A stretch of 64,000 nt of DNA from JADJYF01 sp965278995 (GTDB lineage: Bacteria; Pseudomonadota; Gammaproteobacteria; Ga0077536), in contig OZ257136.1 in the NCBI GenBank assembly GCA_965278995.1, positions 2,294,001 through 2,358,000 of the forward strand, read 5' to 3'. Below, in pieces: positions 25,693 to 33,955 of the stretch. A program made the translations under genes and the position numbers. How positions within the stretch are numbered: the stretch's first letter is position 1; every line of letters begins with the position of its first letter. The notes below the pieces were generated by a model. That model was not told where the DNA came from and made no database searches. It saw nothing but the letters and a program-made list of their open reading frames with translations.

Positions 25693-26067
25693 CTAGGTCG
25701 ATGCCAGATGACTCGTAGTTACATCGGCGATGATCCGACCATCGCGCCCGGTGACAGTCGTTCTGACGATACTGACTGTTCGTCCATGCTTCACGAATCT
25801 GGCCACCGCACGAAAAGTACCTTCACTCTGGTTGCCGGCCAGGTTGGCGTTCAGATTGATTGCCAGCGGGAAACCTTTCATTCCCGCGGAGGCATCCCGC
25901 CCTTCCAGCACCAGCGTTGTCGCCGTCACATCGGCGAACCACAACGTGGCTCCCGCATGTACGGTGCCGTAAGGGTTCAGAATGCCAGGCGTTATCGGCA
26001 TCTCGGCACTCACTTCTTCAGTGCTTCGATCGAGAATAGTGAATTCGATTGAACCGGCGTAGTGCAT
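25693..26067 (-). CDS. Hotdog-fold thioesterase (PaaI family)
   Basis: A 124-aa acyl-CoA thioesterase-like protein. NPYGTVHAGATLWFADVTATTLV is the typical hotdog segment with an HAG motif, followed by NLNANLAGNQSEGTFRAVARFVKHGRTVSIVRTTV. The start MHYAGS at 26067 is an estimate. The frame is open upstream to 26184, but that part overlaps the mismatch glycosylase gene and lacks family similarity. The ribosome site is weak. It probably hydrolyses an aromatic or short-chain acyl-CoA. Confidence 0.75.
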   Translation of the reverse strand: MHYAGSIEFTILDRSTEEVSAEMPITPGILNPYGTVHAGATLWFADVTATTLVLEGRDASAGMKGFPLAINLNANLAGNQSEGTFRAVARFVKHGRTVSIVRTTVTGRDGRIIADVTTSHLAST

Positions 26068-26093
26068 GGCGGACTCTGTGTGGCTGATGGATT

Positions 26094-26639
26094 CTAACGC
26101 ACCGATGGACGACGCGCGGTGCGCGCTGGCGTCCGCTCGATAAGTCCTCTCGGCGCCGCCGTCATGCGCGCGAGCTCGCGCCAAGGCTGCGTGTCCCAGT
26201 AACGGCGCGCAGCTCCCGAAGGCGATGGTAGAACGAAAAGCTCGGTTGTTCCGACTCTCTCGTGCTGCAGCCCATAGTCTACCGGATGACCCAGAAATTC
26301 TTGAGCAGCACGTTTACTGGTAAATGCCAGCACGCGCGGTTGGCACCGATTTATTCTCCTTCGTAAGGCATCGCCGTCAAAATGGTTCGCAGATAAAACA
26401 TGATCCGAACCCGAAACAGTCTTCGCAAGATCCGTCACACCGAGTCCATAGTGTCTGATGCAACGATACTCTTCGGGCTCCAGGCAGCGAGGCGTTAAAC
26501 CGACGTCGAACAGCGTGCGCCAGAAAGCGTTGCCGGGTCCGGCGTAGTATGCCTGTCGTCGAGCAGATGCCTCACTCACCGCAGTTCCACAGAACACGAT
26601 GGCCAGATCTCGTGCCAGGACATCGGGCAATACGTTCAT
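26094..26639 (-). CDS. mug: Mug/TDG-family mismatch-specific DNA glycosylase
   Basis: A 181-aa uracil-DNA-glycosylase-superfamily enzyme that would remove uracil or thymine from G mismatches. FCGTAVSEASARRQAYYAGPGNAFWRTL is the N-terminal active-site region. The usual GxNPG loop is changed to GTAVS, as in a subgroup of bacterial homologues. LPSPSGAARRYWD matches the PSPSG minor-groove loop. The N-terminus starts at ATG 26639. The sequence is somewhat AT-richer than the large operons nearby. Confidence 0.82.
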   Translation of the reverse strand: MNVLPDVLARDLAIVFCGTAVSEASARRQAYYAGPGNAFWRTLFDVGLTPRCLEPEEYRCIRHYGLGVTDLAKTVSGSDHVLSANHFDGDALRRRINRCQPRVLAFTSKRAAQEFLGHPVDYGLQHERVGTTELFVLPSPSGAARRYWDTQPWRELARMTAAPRGLIERTPARTARRPSVR

Positions 26640-26672
26640 GCGAAAGCCCGACCTCCTCTTGAGCCACTCAGA

Positions 26673-26948
26673 CTACTTGTAGAACTCGACATAGAACCGA
26701 ACGCCAGGTTCCGGCACAACCTCGTGCTTTACGGTTGGCTCAACGACGCCGTCAATGCCTGGGCTCAAGGTCATCTCTTCAACTGTCGGTTCCAGAATGC
26801 GATATAGCAGTGCGCCTTCAATGACGACAATCGTCGCCCATACGCCTTCTTTTGTCTGGTGACTTTTAAGCAGTCCCGCAGGGACGCTATCGGCATCGAA
26901 TACGGGCGTCTTCTTATACGGCTGTATCGTCGTTGGCAGGGCTTGCAC
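26673..26948 (-). CDS. DUF1971 (TehB-like cupin) protein
   Basis: A 91-aa protein with the DUF1971 fold. The pattern TTIQPYKKTPVFDADSVPAGLLKSHQTKEGVWA, a central ALLYRI strand, then VEPTVKHEVVPEPGVRFYVEFY matches small cupin-like proteins also found fused to tellurite-resistance TehB. Function is not established. H30 and H74 could bind a metal. Confidence 0.78.
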   Translation of the reverse strand: MQALPTTIQPYKKTPVFDADSVPAGLLKSHQTKEGVWATIVVIEGALLYRILEPTVEEMTLSPGIDGVVEPTVKHEVVPEPGVRFYVEFYK

Positions 26949-26975
26949 GTTGGTCCGGCCGATTAGAGACTGGTC

Positions 26976-27341
26976 TTACGTTTCATGAACGGGAAGCCAA
27001 CTCAGCCGAGTATCGCCGTAGATCTCCATGGTGGGCGGTGCAGCCTCAGGATGGTCGAGACTTCCCACGGGGATATCGATGATCTCTGGATGCTCGGAAT
27101 TGATGCACGCGACATGGCTGCCGCAATTCGAACAGAAATACCTCGTTCCGTTTGCCGAAGACTTCAATTCGCAGGTAGTGCCCGACGTGTAGCGGAACTT
27201 CTCCACGGGAACCACAATCCAGCTGACATAGGGTGCCGAGTGAATCCGTCGGCACATGGTGCAATGGCAGTCGGTCGACAGATAATCGCCGTCCTCTATC
27301 ACATAACGTATTGCCGTGCAGAAGCAGCCTCCTTCCATCAC
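26976..27341 (-). CDS. GFA-family zinc protein
   Basis: A 121-aa protein of the GFA/CENP-V zinc fold. Ligand motifs are GGCFCTAIRY (C6, C8), CHCTMCRR and YFCSNCGS. The family includes proteins linked to glutathione-dependent formaldehyde activation, but most members have no proven activity. It lies next to the methylamine operon, whose C1 product is at the oxidation level of formaldehyde. That neighbourhood is suggestive only, since it is a separate unit 65 bp beyond the operon end. Confidence 0.82.
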   Translation of the reverse strand: MMEGGCFCTAIRYVIEDGDYLSTDCHCTMCRRIHSAPYVSWIVVPVEKFRYTSGTTCELKSSANGTRYFCSNCGSHVACINSEHPEIIDIPVGSLDHPEAAPPTMEIYGDTRLSWLPVHET

Positions 27342-27406
27342 TTGCCGTCTCCTTGCTTGCTTGAAGTACCCATGGTCAATAGAGAAGCGTCCGCTTCATT
27401 GGCTGG

Positions 27407-28075
27407 TCAGACGTTTCGTTCCTGTGCATAAGAACTCGCCATCGCATCGACCAGCGCGTCCCAGAAATACAGTGCCAGCGAAGTATCGACCAGCATCAGG
27501 TAGCCTGGAATCCCGCCCCGGACGCAACGCAGGATGGTGGCGACGATGCCGGCGGCCATGGTCTGGGCGAGTGCGTCGTGAGCAAATGCTTGCGGGCGCA
27601 GGTCGATGGCGCACAGTTGGCTCAGGAGCGCATCGGCGCGGTCTCCGCCAAGGTGGATGAGCGCATGGCTGTGTTGTTTCGGTGTCGGAAATCCGATCGC
27701 GCGCGTACCGGCATCATGTTCCGTCTGCCATGCGCGCACGAGTTGCGCCGGCTTCTCACTGTGCGTGTCGAGCGTGCCGATAATGAGAAAATCTTCCTGT
27801 CCCAGCCGCGCGACCGTGCAACCGGAACCGTCGATAACTGTAAGATTTGGAACGGCAGGAATGGCGAGACCGTTGCGTGTCAGCCAGCTTGAACTCCCGC
27901 GCCCTTTGAATCCTGCCCGCGCTACATGCGTCAGGTCGGTCACACTGATTCCGCCGGTGGTGTCATCAATAATTGCCATGATCGCGTCGTAACCGTTGAC
28001 GATTAGACGGTCGGGTGCCTTTGCGGCCAGTCGTGTCGCTATCGGGCTCACCAGCATTCCGGTTTTCGGATTCAT
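27407..28075 (-). CDS. mgdD: N-methylglutamate dehydrogenase subunit D (SoxG-like)
   Basis: A 222-aa homologue of the gamma subunit of heterotetrameric sarcosine oxidase. It has the GcvT-related fold with GISVTDLTHVARAGFKGRGSSSWL near the start and QTMAAGIVATILRC near the end. It is last in the eight-gene operon, 29 bp after mgdC. In the N-methylglutamate pathway MgdABCD oxidises N-methylglutamate to glutamate and passes the methyl carbon to tetrahydrofolate. The neighbouring gmaS and mgs genes make this assignment more likely than sarcosine oxidase. Confidence 0.88.
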   Translation of the reverse strand: MNPKTGMLVSPIATRLAAKAPDRLIVNGYDAIMAIIDDTTGGISVTDLTHVARAGFKGRGSSSWLTRNGLAIPAVPNLTVIDGSGCTVARLGQEDFLIIGTLDTHSEKPAQLVRAWQTEHDAGTRAIGFPTPKQHSHALIHLGGDRADALLSQLCAIDLRPQAFAHDALAQTMAAGIVATILRCVRGGIPGYLMLVDTSLALYFWDALVDAMASSYAQERNV

Positions 28076-28104
28076 ATCGTTAACGTTTGGTTAACACTCA
28101 TGGC

Positions 28105-31047
28105 CTATATCGCCTGGCGCGCGTTATCGGGGTCGTAGAACGGGCGCTTGACGACCTCTGCATGCACGCGCCGCAGGCGGCCGGTCAACTTGATGTCGAA
28201 ATGCGTGCCGGGCTGGGCAAGCTCAGGCGTAACGTATGCCAGCCCGATCACCTGCTGACAGGCGGCTGAGTAACCGATAGACGTCACCCGCCCGATGATC
28301 TCCTCGCCTGCCATCGTCAGATTGCATTCCTCGGGCAGCGGACCGGTAGACGACACGGTGAAACCGACCAGCTGTCGGGTGAGTTCGCGACGACCGAGCG
28401 CGGCAATCGCACGCTGGCCGACGAAGAACGGCTTTTCTGCGGCAACTGCCCACTGCATATCGGCTTCCTGCGGATAGGTAAGACCGTCGGTATCCTGGCT
28501 GACGATGATGTGGCCTTTCTCCAGACGCAGCAGACGTTGCGCTTCGATGCCGACTGCGCAGACACCCAGGGTCTTCCCCGCTGCGATCAGCCGCTTCCAC
28601 AGTTCGGAACCGACGTGTGCTGGAACGTGGACTTCCCAGCCGAGCTCACCGACAAACCCCACGCGCATCAGTTTCGCCGGCTGCCCGAGAATATGCCCCT
28701 CGCGACAGTCCTGGAATGCAAAACTGATAGCGGCAAGATCGACGTCTTCGACCAACGGCTGCAGCAGGGTCCGCGACAGCGGGCCGGCCACATTGATACC
28801 GCACCACGCGCTCGTCACGTTGATCAAGGTGACATCGAGATTCCACTGCGCATTCCAGCGCAGCATCTGGCGATAAATGACGTCGGCGCCGGTGGTCGTT
28901 GCGCTGACGTAATAGTAGTCCTCGGCGAATCGCGCAGCGATGCCGTCATCGGCGATCACACCTGCCTCATCTGTCGCCAACACATAGCGCAACTTGCCGA
29001 CGGCCTGCTTGCGGTAACGGAAAGTGTAAATGCGCTCGAGGAACTCGGCTGCGTCTGGTCCGCGGACTTCGATTTTGCCGAGCGTCGACACATCGATCAG
29101 GCCGACCGCGTCACGAAGCGTCTGTGCCTCGCGTTCAGCACAGGCTCGCACCTGTCCGGCCGGACCGTAATGACCCGGGCGCAACCAGGTTCCTGCCGGG
29201 ATCATGTGCGCGCCCAGCGCGAGGTGCGAATCGTGCATCGCGGTACGCCGCACCGGATGCAGCGGGCGCCCGGCGAGATGACCTATCGGTTCAGGATAGA
29301 CTGGTGGACGTTGCGTGGTGACTTGTGCCCCATCCATCTCGGCACCGCGCGCGCGCATCGTAATACGAAGCGCGTTCTGCGCCGACTGTCGGCCTTGTGA
29401 CGGCCCCATGACGACGGTGGAATAGCGCTTCACGAGATCAAAATCGGTGTAGCCGGCGGCGACCGCGTGCTCGATATCCTTGACCTGGAGGTCTTCGTCG
29501 AAATCGACGAACTCGCGCCCGAGTCCATCGGCGACTATCGGCCAGGGATGATTGCGACTGCGCTCGACAGCGTTGCCAATGCTGACAGACAGGTGCGATG
29601 GCAGCGATACATCGCTGCGGCCACTGTTGCCGGTTTGCGCGGCCTGCCAGCCGGCGCGCCTGCCGTCGTTGCACACTGCGTCCAGATCGAACACGCCAGC
29701 GACAGCGCCTGCACAATCGACTCTGGCACTATTGCGCGGCAACACCGTGCGCAAACTTGCGCTCACAGCCTCGTAACGCATGCTGCCACCCATCTGGCAG
29801 ACGAGCTGCGCCGCGGGAACGAAGCCGGCACTCATGCACACAAGATCGCAGTCGATGGTCTGCCCCACAGCAGACGACGAGGCATCCGTGGGTGCGATAA
29901 CCACTGACCCCACGCGGCGCCCGCTGCTGTCAGCACGCGCCTCACGGATAGCGTGGCCATAGCGGACGTCGATGCCGGCCGTGACGGCTGCATCATGCAG
30001 CGCGTCGTTGTCGCGTTCAGGATAGAGATCGCATATCGCGAGGACCTCGATACCCGCTGCCTGTAGGTCGAGCGCCACGCCGTAGCCTTCGCTGTTCGCG
30101 GTCACCAGCACGGCGCGTCGGCCCGGCTTGACGGCATAGAGATACAGCAGGCGCTGCGCCGCACTGCCGAGCATGATGCCGGGCAGATCGTTGTTGCGAA
30201 ACACCGCCGGCTGTTCGACGACGCCGGTCGCGCAAACCACCGCGCGCGCACGGATCTGGTGGAATGTTTCGGCAGTAATTGCCGTCAGCCAGTTGTCGGC
30301 GAACCAGCCCGTGCACCAGGCGCTGGAGAGCACAGAAATCGACCGATGCTCGACAACTGCCGAGACAAGTGCATCGCGCCTGGCGAGTGCATCGGTTGTG
30401 TCCGCGGCAAAACGCGCATGGTTCAAGGTGCCACCAAGCCGGAGACCGTCGTCGATGAGCAGTACGTCCGCACCCTCGCTGGCCGCGGTGAGCGCAGCCG
30501 ACAGCCCGGCAGGACCACCGCCAATCACGGCAACATCGGTATGGTGATAGCGCTTGTCGGTCCGACCATGATTGGCCGTCGTATCAAGGCGGCCGAGACC
30601 GGCCATTCGCCGGATAAACGGCTCCCACCATCGCCATGCGCCGCGCGGTTTGAACAACGCGTGGTAATAGAATCCGACCGGCAGGAAGCGCGAGAATTTT
30701 TCGATGAGCGCGCCGTAATCGCGTTCAAGGCTGCCGAAAACATTCTGCGCTTCGACGACCAGACCCGGCGTAATCAAGCGAGCATCGGCGCGCACGTTCG
30801 GCTCGTTGCCAATCTGCACCAGCACATTGCCGTCGTGCCCGGACAGCGACAAGATGCCGCGCGGCCGATGATATTTGAACGAGCGGGCAAGCAGGCGAAC
30901 GTCATGAGCGGCAAGCGCGCTCGCTATGCAGTCGCCGACAAGGCCGGTATAGCTTCGGCCATCGAAAGTGAAACTAACCGCACGCTCGCGGTCGATGAAC
31001 GTGCCTCGCGGCGCGGGCAGACGCAGTATGCCAGTGTCGGAACTCAT
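28105..31047 (-). CDS. mgdC: N-methylglutamate dehydrogenase large subunit (SoxA-like)
   Basis: A 980-aa protein homologous to sarcosine oxidase alpha. Residues 20-110 form the Fer2_4-like domain (GLVGDCIASALAAHDV, SFKYHRPRG). The NAD-binding domain has GGGPAGLSAA near residue 165 and VVCATGVVEQPAVFRNNDLPG. The C-terminal 400 residues form a GcvT-like tetrahydrofolate domain (GLIDVSTLGKIEVRGPDAAEF, GFVGELGWEVHVPAHVG, LRLEKGHIIVSQDTDGLT). It should accept the imine from the MgdA flavin site and give 5,10-methylene-tetrahydrofolate. The start at 31047 overlaps the mgdB stop as ATGA. Confidence 0.92.
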   Translation of the reverse strand: MSSDTGILRLPAPRGTFIDRERAVSFTFDGRSYTGLVGDCIASALAAHDVRLLARSFKYHRPRGILSLSGHDGNVLVQIGNEPNVRADARLITPGLVVEAQNVFGSLERDYGALIEKFSRFLPVGFYYHALFKPRGAWRWWEPFIRRMAGLGRLDTTANHGRTDKRYHHTDVAVIGGGPAGLSAALTAASEGADVLLIDDGLRLGGTLNHARFAADTTDALARRDALVSAVVEHRSISVLSSAWCTGWFADNWLTAITAETFHQIRARAVVCATGVVEQPAVFRNNDLPGIMLGSAAQRLLYLYAVKPGRRAVLVTANSEGYGVALDLQAAGIEVLAICDLYPERDNDALHDAAVTAGIDVRYGHAIREARADSSGRRVGSVVIAPTDASSSAVGQTIDCDLVCMSAGFVPAAQLVCQMGGSMRYEAVSASLRTVLPRNSARVDCAGAVAGVFDLDAVCNDGRRAGWQAAQTGNSGRSDVSLPSHLSVSIGNAVERSRNHPWPIVADGLGREFVDFDEDLQVKDIEHAVAAGYTDFDLVKRYSTVVMGPSQGRQSAQNALRITMRARGAEMDGAQVTTQRPPVYPEPIGHLAGRPLHPVRRTAMHDSHLALGAHMIPAGTWLRPGHYGPAGQVRACAEREAQTLRDAVGLIDVSTLGKIEVRGPDAAEFLERIYTFRYRKQAVGKLRYVLATDEAGVIADDGIAARFAEDYYYVSATTTGADVIYRQMLRWNAQWNLDVTLINVTSAWCGINVAGPLSRTLLQPLVEDVDLAAISFAFQDCREGHILGQPAKLMRVGFVGELGWEVHVPAHVGSELWKRLIAAGKTLGVCAVGIEAQRLLRLEKGHIIVSQDTDGLTYPQEADMQWAVAAEKPFFVGQRAIAALGRRELTRQLVGFTVSSTGPLPEECNLTMAGEEIIGRVTSIGYSAACQQVIGLAYVTPELAQPGTHFDIKLTGRLRRVHAEVVKRPFYDPDNARQAI

Positions 31048-31325
31048 GCGCCGGTTACCGGTAGCTGACCGAAGATCTTACTGGCTGGATACGTGCGCTC
31101 GATGTCGTCCGTCGCCGTGTCGCGCTCGGCAATGAACCAGTAGGCGGTCGGGACGTGAAACCACCATTCGCGCACCAGTCCGCGCGTGTTGTTCTCGATG
31201 AACAGATATTCCGCCCACGTCTCGTCGCTGCAGGTCGCCGGGTCGGGCATCTGGCCAACGACGCCGCCATAGAGAAACTCGGAGATGTTGCGCGGCCCAT
31301 TCAAGGGGCAGTTCATCAGTTTCAT
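31044..31325 (-). CDS. mgdB: N-methylglutamate dehydrogenase small subunit (SoxD-like) lacking part of the zinc site
   Basis: A 93-aa homologue of sarcosine oxidase delta. In classical SoxD a zinc is held by CPxC near the N-terminus and by HxxxC. Here the N-terminal motif is CPLN (C6 kept, the second cysteine is N9) and the later motif is HVPTA (H57 kept, the cysteine is A61). Two of four ligands are therefore missing and zinc binding is unlikely or altered. The fold signals NISEFLYGG and WAEYLFIENNTRGLVREWW remain. It is placed three bases after mgdA and overlaps mgdC by four. Confidence 0.88.
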   Translation of the reverse strand: MKLMNCPLNGPRNISEFLYGGVVGQMPDPATCSDETWAEYLFIENNTRGLVREWWFHVPTAYWFIAERDTATDDIERTYPASKIFGQLPVTGA

Positions 31326-31328
31326 GTC

Positions 31329-32564
31329 TCAGTGCCCGACCGAAGCCGCCCCCTTCTCGCCGACCTGCGCGTAGCGGGCGAAACGATCGAGCGCAAAAGC
31401 GCCGATCAGCTCCGGTGGCTTGCCGGTGGCGACAGTCTCTGCCATGCGTTTGCCGCAGACGGGCGTAGCCTTGAAGCCCCAGGTTCCCCAACCGGCATCG
31501 ATGTAATAGTTCTGCACCGGAGTCAGTCCCATCACTGGACTGAAATCCGGCGTAATGTCGGCCATGCCGGCCCATTGCCGCAGAATGCGCACCTTGTCGA
31601 TGAACGGCAGCAGCTCCAGCATGTTCGTCAACAGTTCTTCCTTGAACGGGACCGTGGAACGCGTCGAATACAGCGGATAGGGATCGCTCGATGCGCCCAT
31701 CACAAGCTCACCACGCGACGACTGCGAGACATAAACATGCAGCGAACCGGAAACGATGATCGGGTCAAGGAACGGTTTGACCGGTTCCGAGACGCAGGCT
31801 TGCAGCGGGATAGTGCGTATCGGCAGGCGAAATCCGGCCAGTCGTGCGACTTCCGAACTCATGCCGGCAACCGCCTGTAATGCACGTTCGCAGCGGACTT
31901 CGCCACGTGTCGTATGCACTCCTCGGATGCGTCCGTTCTGGATGTCGAAACCGGTGACTTCGGTATGCGTATGGATTTCGACACCCATTTCCGCCGCGCG
32001 AGAAGCGTAACCCCAGGCCATGGCATCGTGACGCGCGATCGCGCCAGGTGGGTGATAGAGCGCACCGAGTATCGGATAGCGCACGTCACGCGAGAGATTC
32101 AATTGCGGACAAAGTTCGGCTATCTCATCCGGATACACCAATCGCGAATCGACGCCGAGATGCTGGTTGACTTCAGCCCGCCAGCGCGAAGTGCGAAGTG
32201 CGCTGTCGGTATGCGCGAGCGTCAGGTGACCGCGTTCCGAATAGAGCAGATTGAAGTCGAGTTCGTAACTTAGGTTCTGCCACAGGCGGACCGACTCGTC
32301 GTAGAAACGTACCCCTTCCGGCGTCAGATAGTTCGAGCGGATGATGGCGGTATTGCGCGCCGTATTACCGCCCGCCAGATAGCCCTTTTCAAGCACTGCG
32401 ACGTTGGTGATACCCCAGTCGCGCGCCAGATAATACGCGGCAGCAAGGCCGTGCCCGCCACCGCCGATGATGACGACATCGTAAGACGATTTGAGCGCGC
32501 ACGGCGCCGGCAATTGATTGGCCGGCGGCGCTTGTCGTAAACCGAGCTTCAGCAGGTCAAACAT
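31329..32564 (-). CDS. mgdA: N-methylglutamate dehydrogenase flavoprotein subunit (SoxB-like)
   Basis: A 411-aa FAD-dependent amine oxidase subunit homologous to sarcosine oxidase beta. The dinucleotide motif is VVIIGGGGHGLAAAYYLA (residues 30-47) and NTARNTAIIRSNYL follows. The ARHDA segment around H179 lies where SoxB carries its covalently bound FMN histidine. WAGMADITPDFSPVMG and GWGTWGFKATPVCG close the FAD site. It should oxidise the N-methyl group of N-methylglutamate. It is the fifth gene of the operon, 54 bp after gmaS. Confidence 0.92.
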   Translation of the reverse strand: MFDLLKLGLRQAPPANQLPAPCALKSSYDVVIIGGGGHGLAAAYYLARDWGITNVAVLEKGYLAGGNTARNTAIIRSNYLTPEGVRFYDESVRLWQNLSYELDFNLLYSERGHLTLAHTDSALRTSRWRAEVNQHLGVDSRLVYPDEIAELCPQLNLSRDVRYPILGALYHPPGAIARHDAMAWGYASRAAEMGVEIHTHTEVTGFDIQNGRIRGVHTTRGEVRCERALQAVAGMSSEVARLAGFRLPIRTIPLQACVSEPVKPFLDPIIVSGSLHVYVSQSSRGELVMGASSDPYPLYSTRSTVPFKEELLTNMLELLPFIDKVRILRQWAGMADITPDFSPVMGLTPVQNYYIDAGWGTWGFKATPVCGKRMAETVATGKPPELIGAFALDRFARYAQVGEKGAASVGH

Positions 32565-32618
32565 GCGACTTTCCGGCTACGCGCGGGATTACTGGCAATC
32601 GAGCTTATCGACAGCCCG

Positions 32619-33926
32619 TCAGCAATCCAGAGTACTACGCCGCTCCCATTCGCTCATGTGGCCGGTATAGCTCATCCATTCGCCCATCTTGAGCTTGATA
32701 TACGAGGCCACGAATTCCTCGCCGAGCAGGCGGCTGAGTTCCTTGTCTTTCTCGAATAAGCGAAGTGCATCGAGCAAAGTCGCCGGCAGACGCTTGGCCG
32801 ACTTCACCTTATGCCCTTCCTCATACATATTGAGATGGATGGGCGGACCCGGGTCGCGCTTGGCAGCAATACCGTCGAGACCGACAGCGAGTATCGCAGC
32901 CGGTGCCAGGTACGGGTTCGTCGCGCCATCCATCAGGCGCAGTTCGAATCGACCGACATCCGGCACACGGATCATGTGCGTACGGTTGTTGCCGGAATAA
33001 GTCACCGCATTCGGCGACCAGGTCGCACCGGAGGTCGTCACCGGCGCATTGATGCGCTTGTAGCTGTTGACGGTGGGATTGAACACGGCGCAGAGCGAGG
33101 TCGCGTGTTCCATGATGCCGCCGAGGAACTGGTAAGCGATGGTCGACAAACCCAACGGGTCGCGCGTGCTCTCGAACAGATTCTTTCTGCCGGCTTTATC
33201 CCATACCGAGACATGCATGTGGCAGCCATTGCCGGTCAGGTTGGCGAATGGTTTGGGCATGAACGTGGCCCGATAACCGTGTGCCTCGGCCAGCGCTTTG
33301 GTCATGTATTTGAAGAACACGTGCCTGTCGGCCGTGATCAACACATCGTCGTATTCCCAGTTCATCTCGAACTGGCCATTGGCGTCTTCGTGATCGTTCT
33401 GGTAGGGCTTCCAGCCGAGCTCCAGCATCGCGTCGCAGATCTCGCGGATGATCGGAAACCGGCGCATCAGTGCCTGCTGGTCATAACACGGCTTGGCCTG
33501 GTTGTCGGCCGGGTCGGAGATAGTGCTGCCGTCCGGCGTGATCAGAAAATATTCGCACTCCACACCGGTTTTCAAGCGATAGCCGGCCTTGGCCGCTTTC
33601 TCGATCTGGCGTTTCAGCACGGTGCGTGGAGCGCTCTCGACTTCCTTGCCGTCCATCCAGAGGTCCGAAGCGAGCCAGCCGATCTCCTTATTCCAGGGCA
33701 GCTGTATCAGGCTCGCTGGATCGGGGCGGGCAAACATGTCGGGGTAAGCCGGCGTCATGTCCAGCCACACGGCAAAGCCGGCAAAACCGGCACCGTCGCG
33801 CTGCATGGCCTTGATCGCGCTCGCCGGTACGAGCTTGGCGCGCAAGGCGCCGAACAGATCGACGAAACTGACCAGAAAATACTTGATGCCTTTCTGTTTG
33901 GCGACCAGTGCCAGATCGATAGCCAT
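32619..33926 (-). CDS. gmaS: Gamma-glutamylmethylamide synthetase (glutamine synthetase homologue)
   Basis: A 435-aa glutamine-synthetase-fold enzyme that ligates methylamine to glutamate using ATP. GS signatures present are GVECEYFLI, QFEMNWEY, GNGCHMHVSVWD and VGRFELRLMDGATNPYLAPAA. The length and its place between the mgs and mgd genes fit GmaS and not GlnA. It is the diagnostic gene of the indirect methylamine pathway. The start ATG at 33926 lies 29 bp after mgsC. A true glutamine synthetase cannot be wholly excluded from sequence alone, but the operon context is strong. Confidence 0.92.
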   Translation of the reverse strand: MAIDLALVAKQKGIKYFLVSFVDLFGALRAKLVPASAIKAMQRDGAGFAGFAVWLDMTPAYPDMFARPDPASLIQLPWNKEIGWLASDLWMDGKEVESAPRTVLKRQIEKAAKAGYRLKTGVECEYFLITPDGSTISDPADNQAKPCYDQQALMRRFPIIREICDAMLELGWKPYQNDHEDANGQFEMNWEYDDVLITADRHVFFKYMTKALAEAHGYRATFMPKPFANLTGNGCHMHVSVWDKAGRKNLFESTRDPLGLSTIAYQFLGGIMEHATSLCAVFNPTVNSYKRINAPVTTSGATWSPNAVTYSGNNRTHMIRVPDVGRFELRLMDGATNPYLAPAAILAVGLDGIAAKRDPGPPIHLNMYEEGHKVKSAKRLPATLLDALRLFEKDKELSRLLGEEFVASYIKLKMGEWMSYTGHMSEWERRSTLDC

Positions 33927-33955
33927 GAATCGTCCTCTCCCGGCGCGGCGCGCCT

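Noticed and set aside
27407..32564. Annotation as heterotetrameric sarcosine oxidase SoxBDAG
   Set aside because: The subunits are homologous, but tight linkage with gmaS and mgsABC in the known order indicates N-methylglutamate dehydrogenase.
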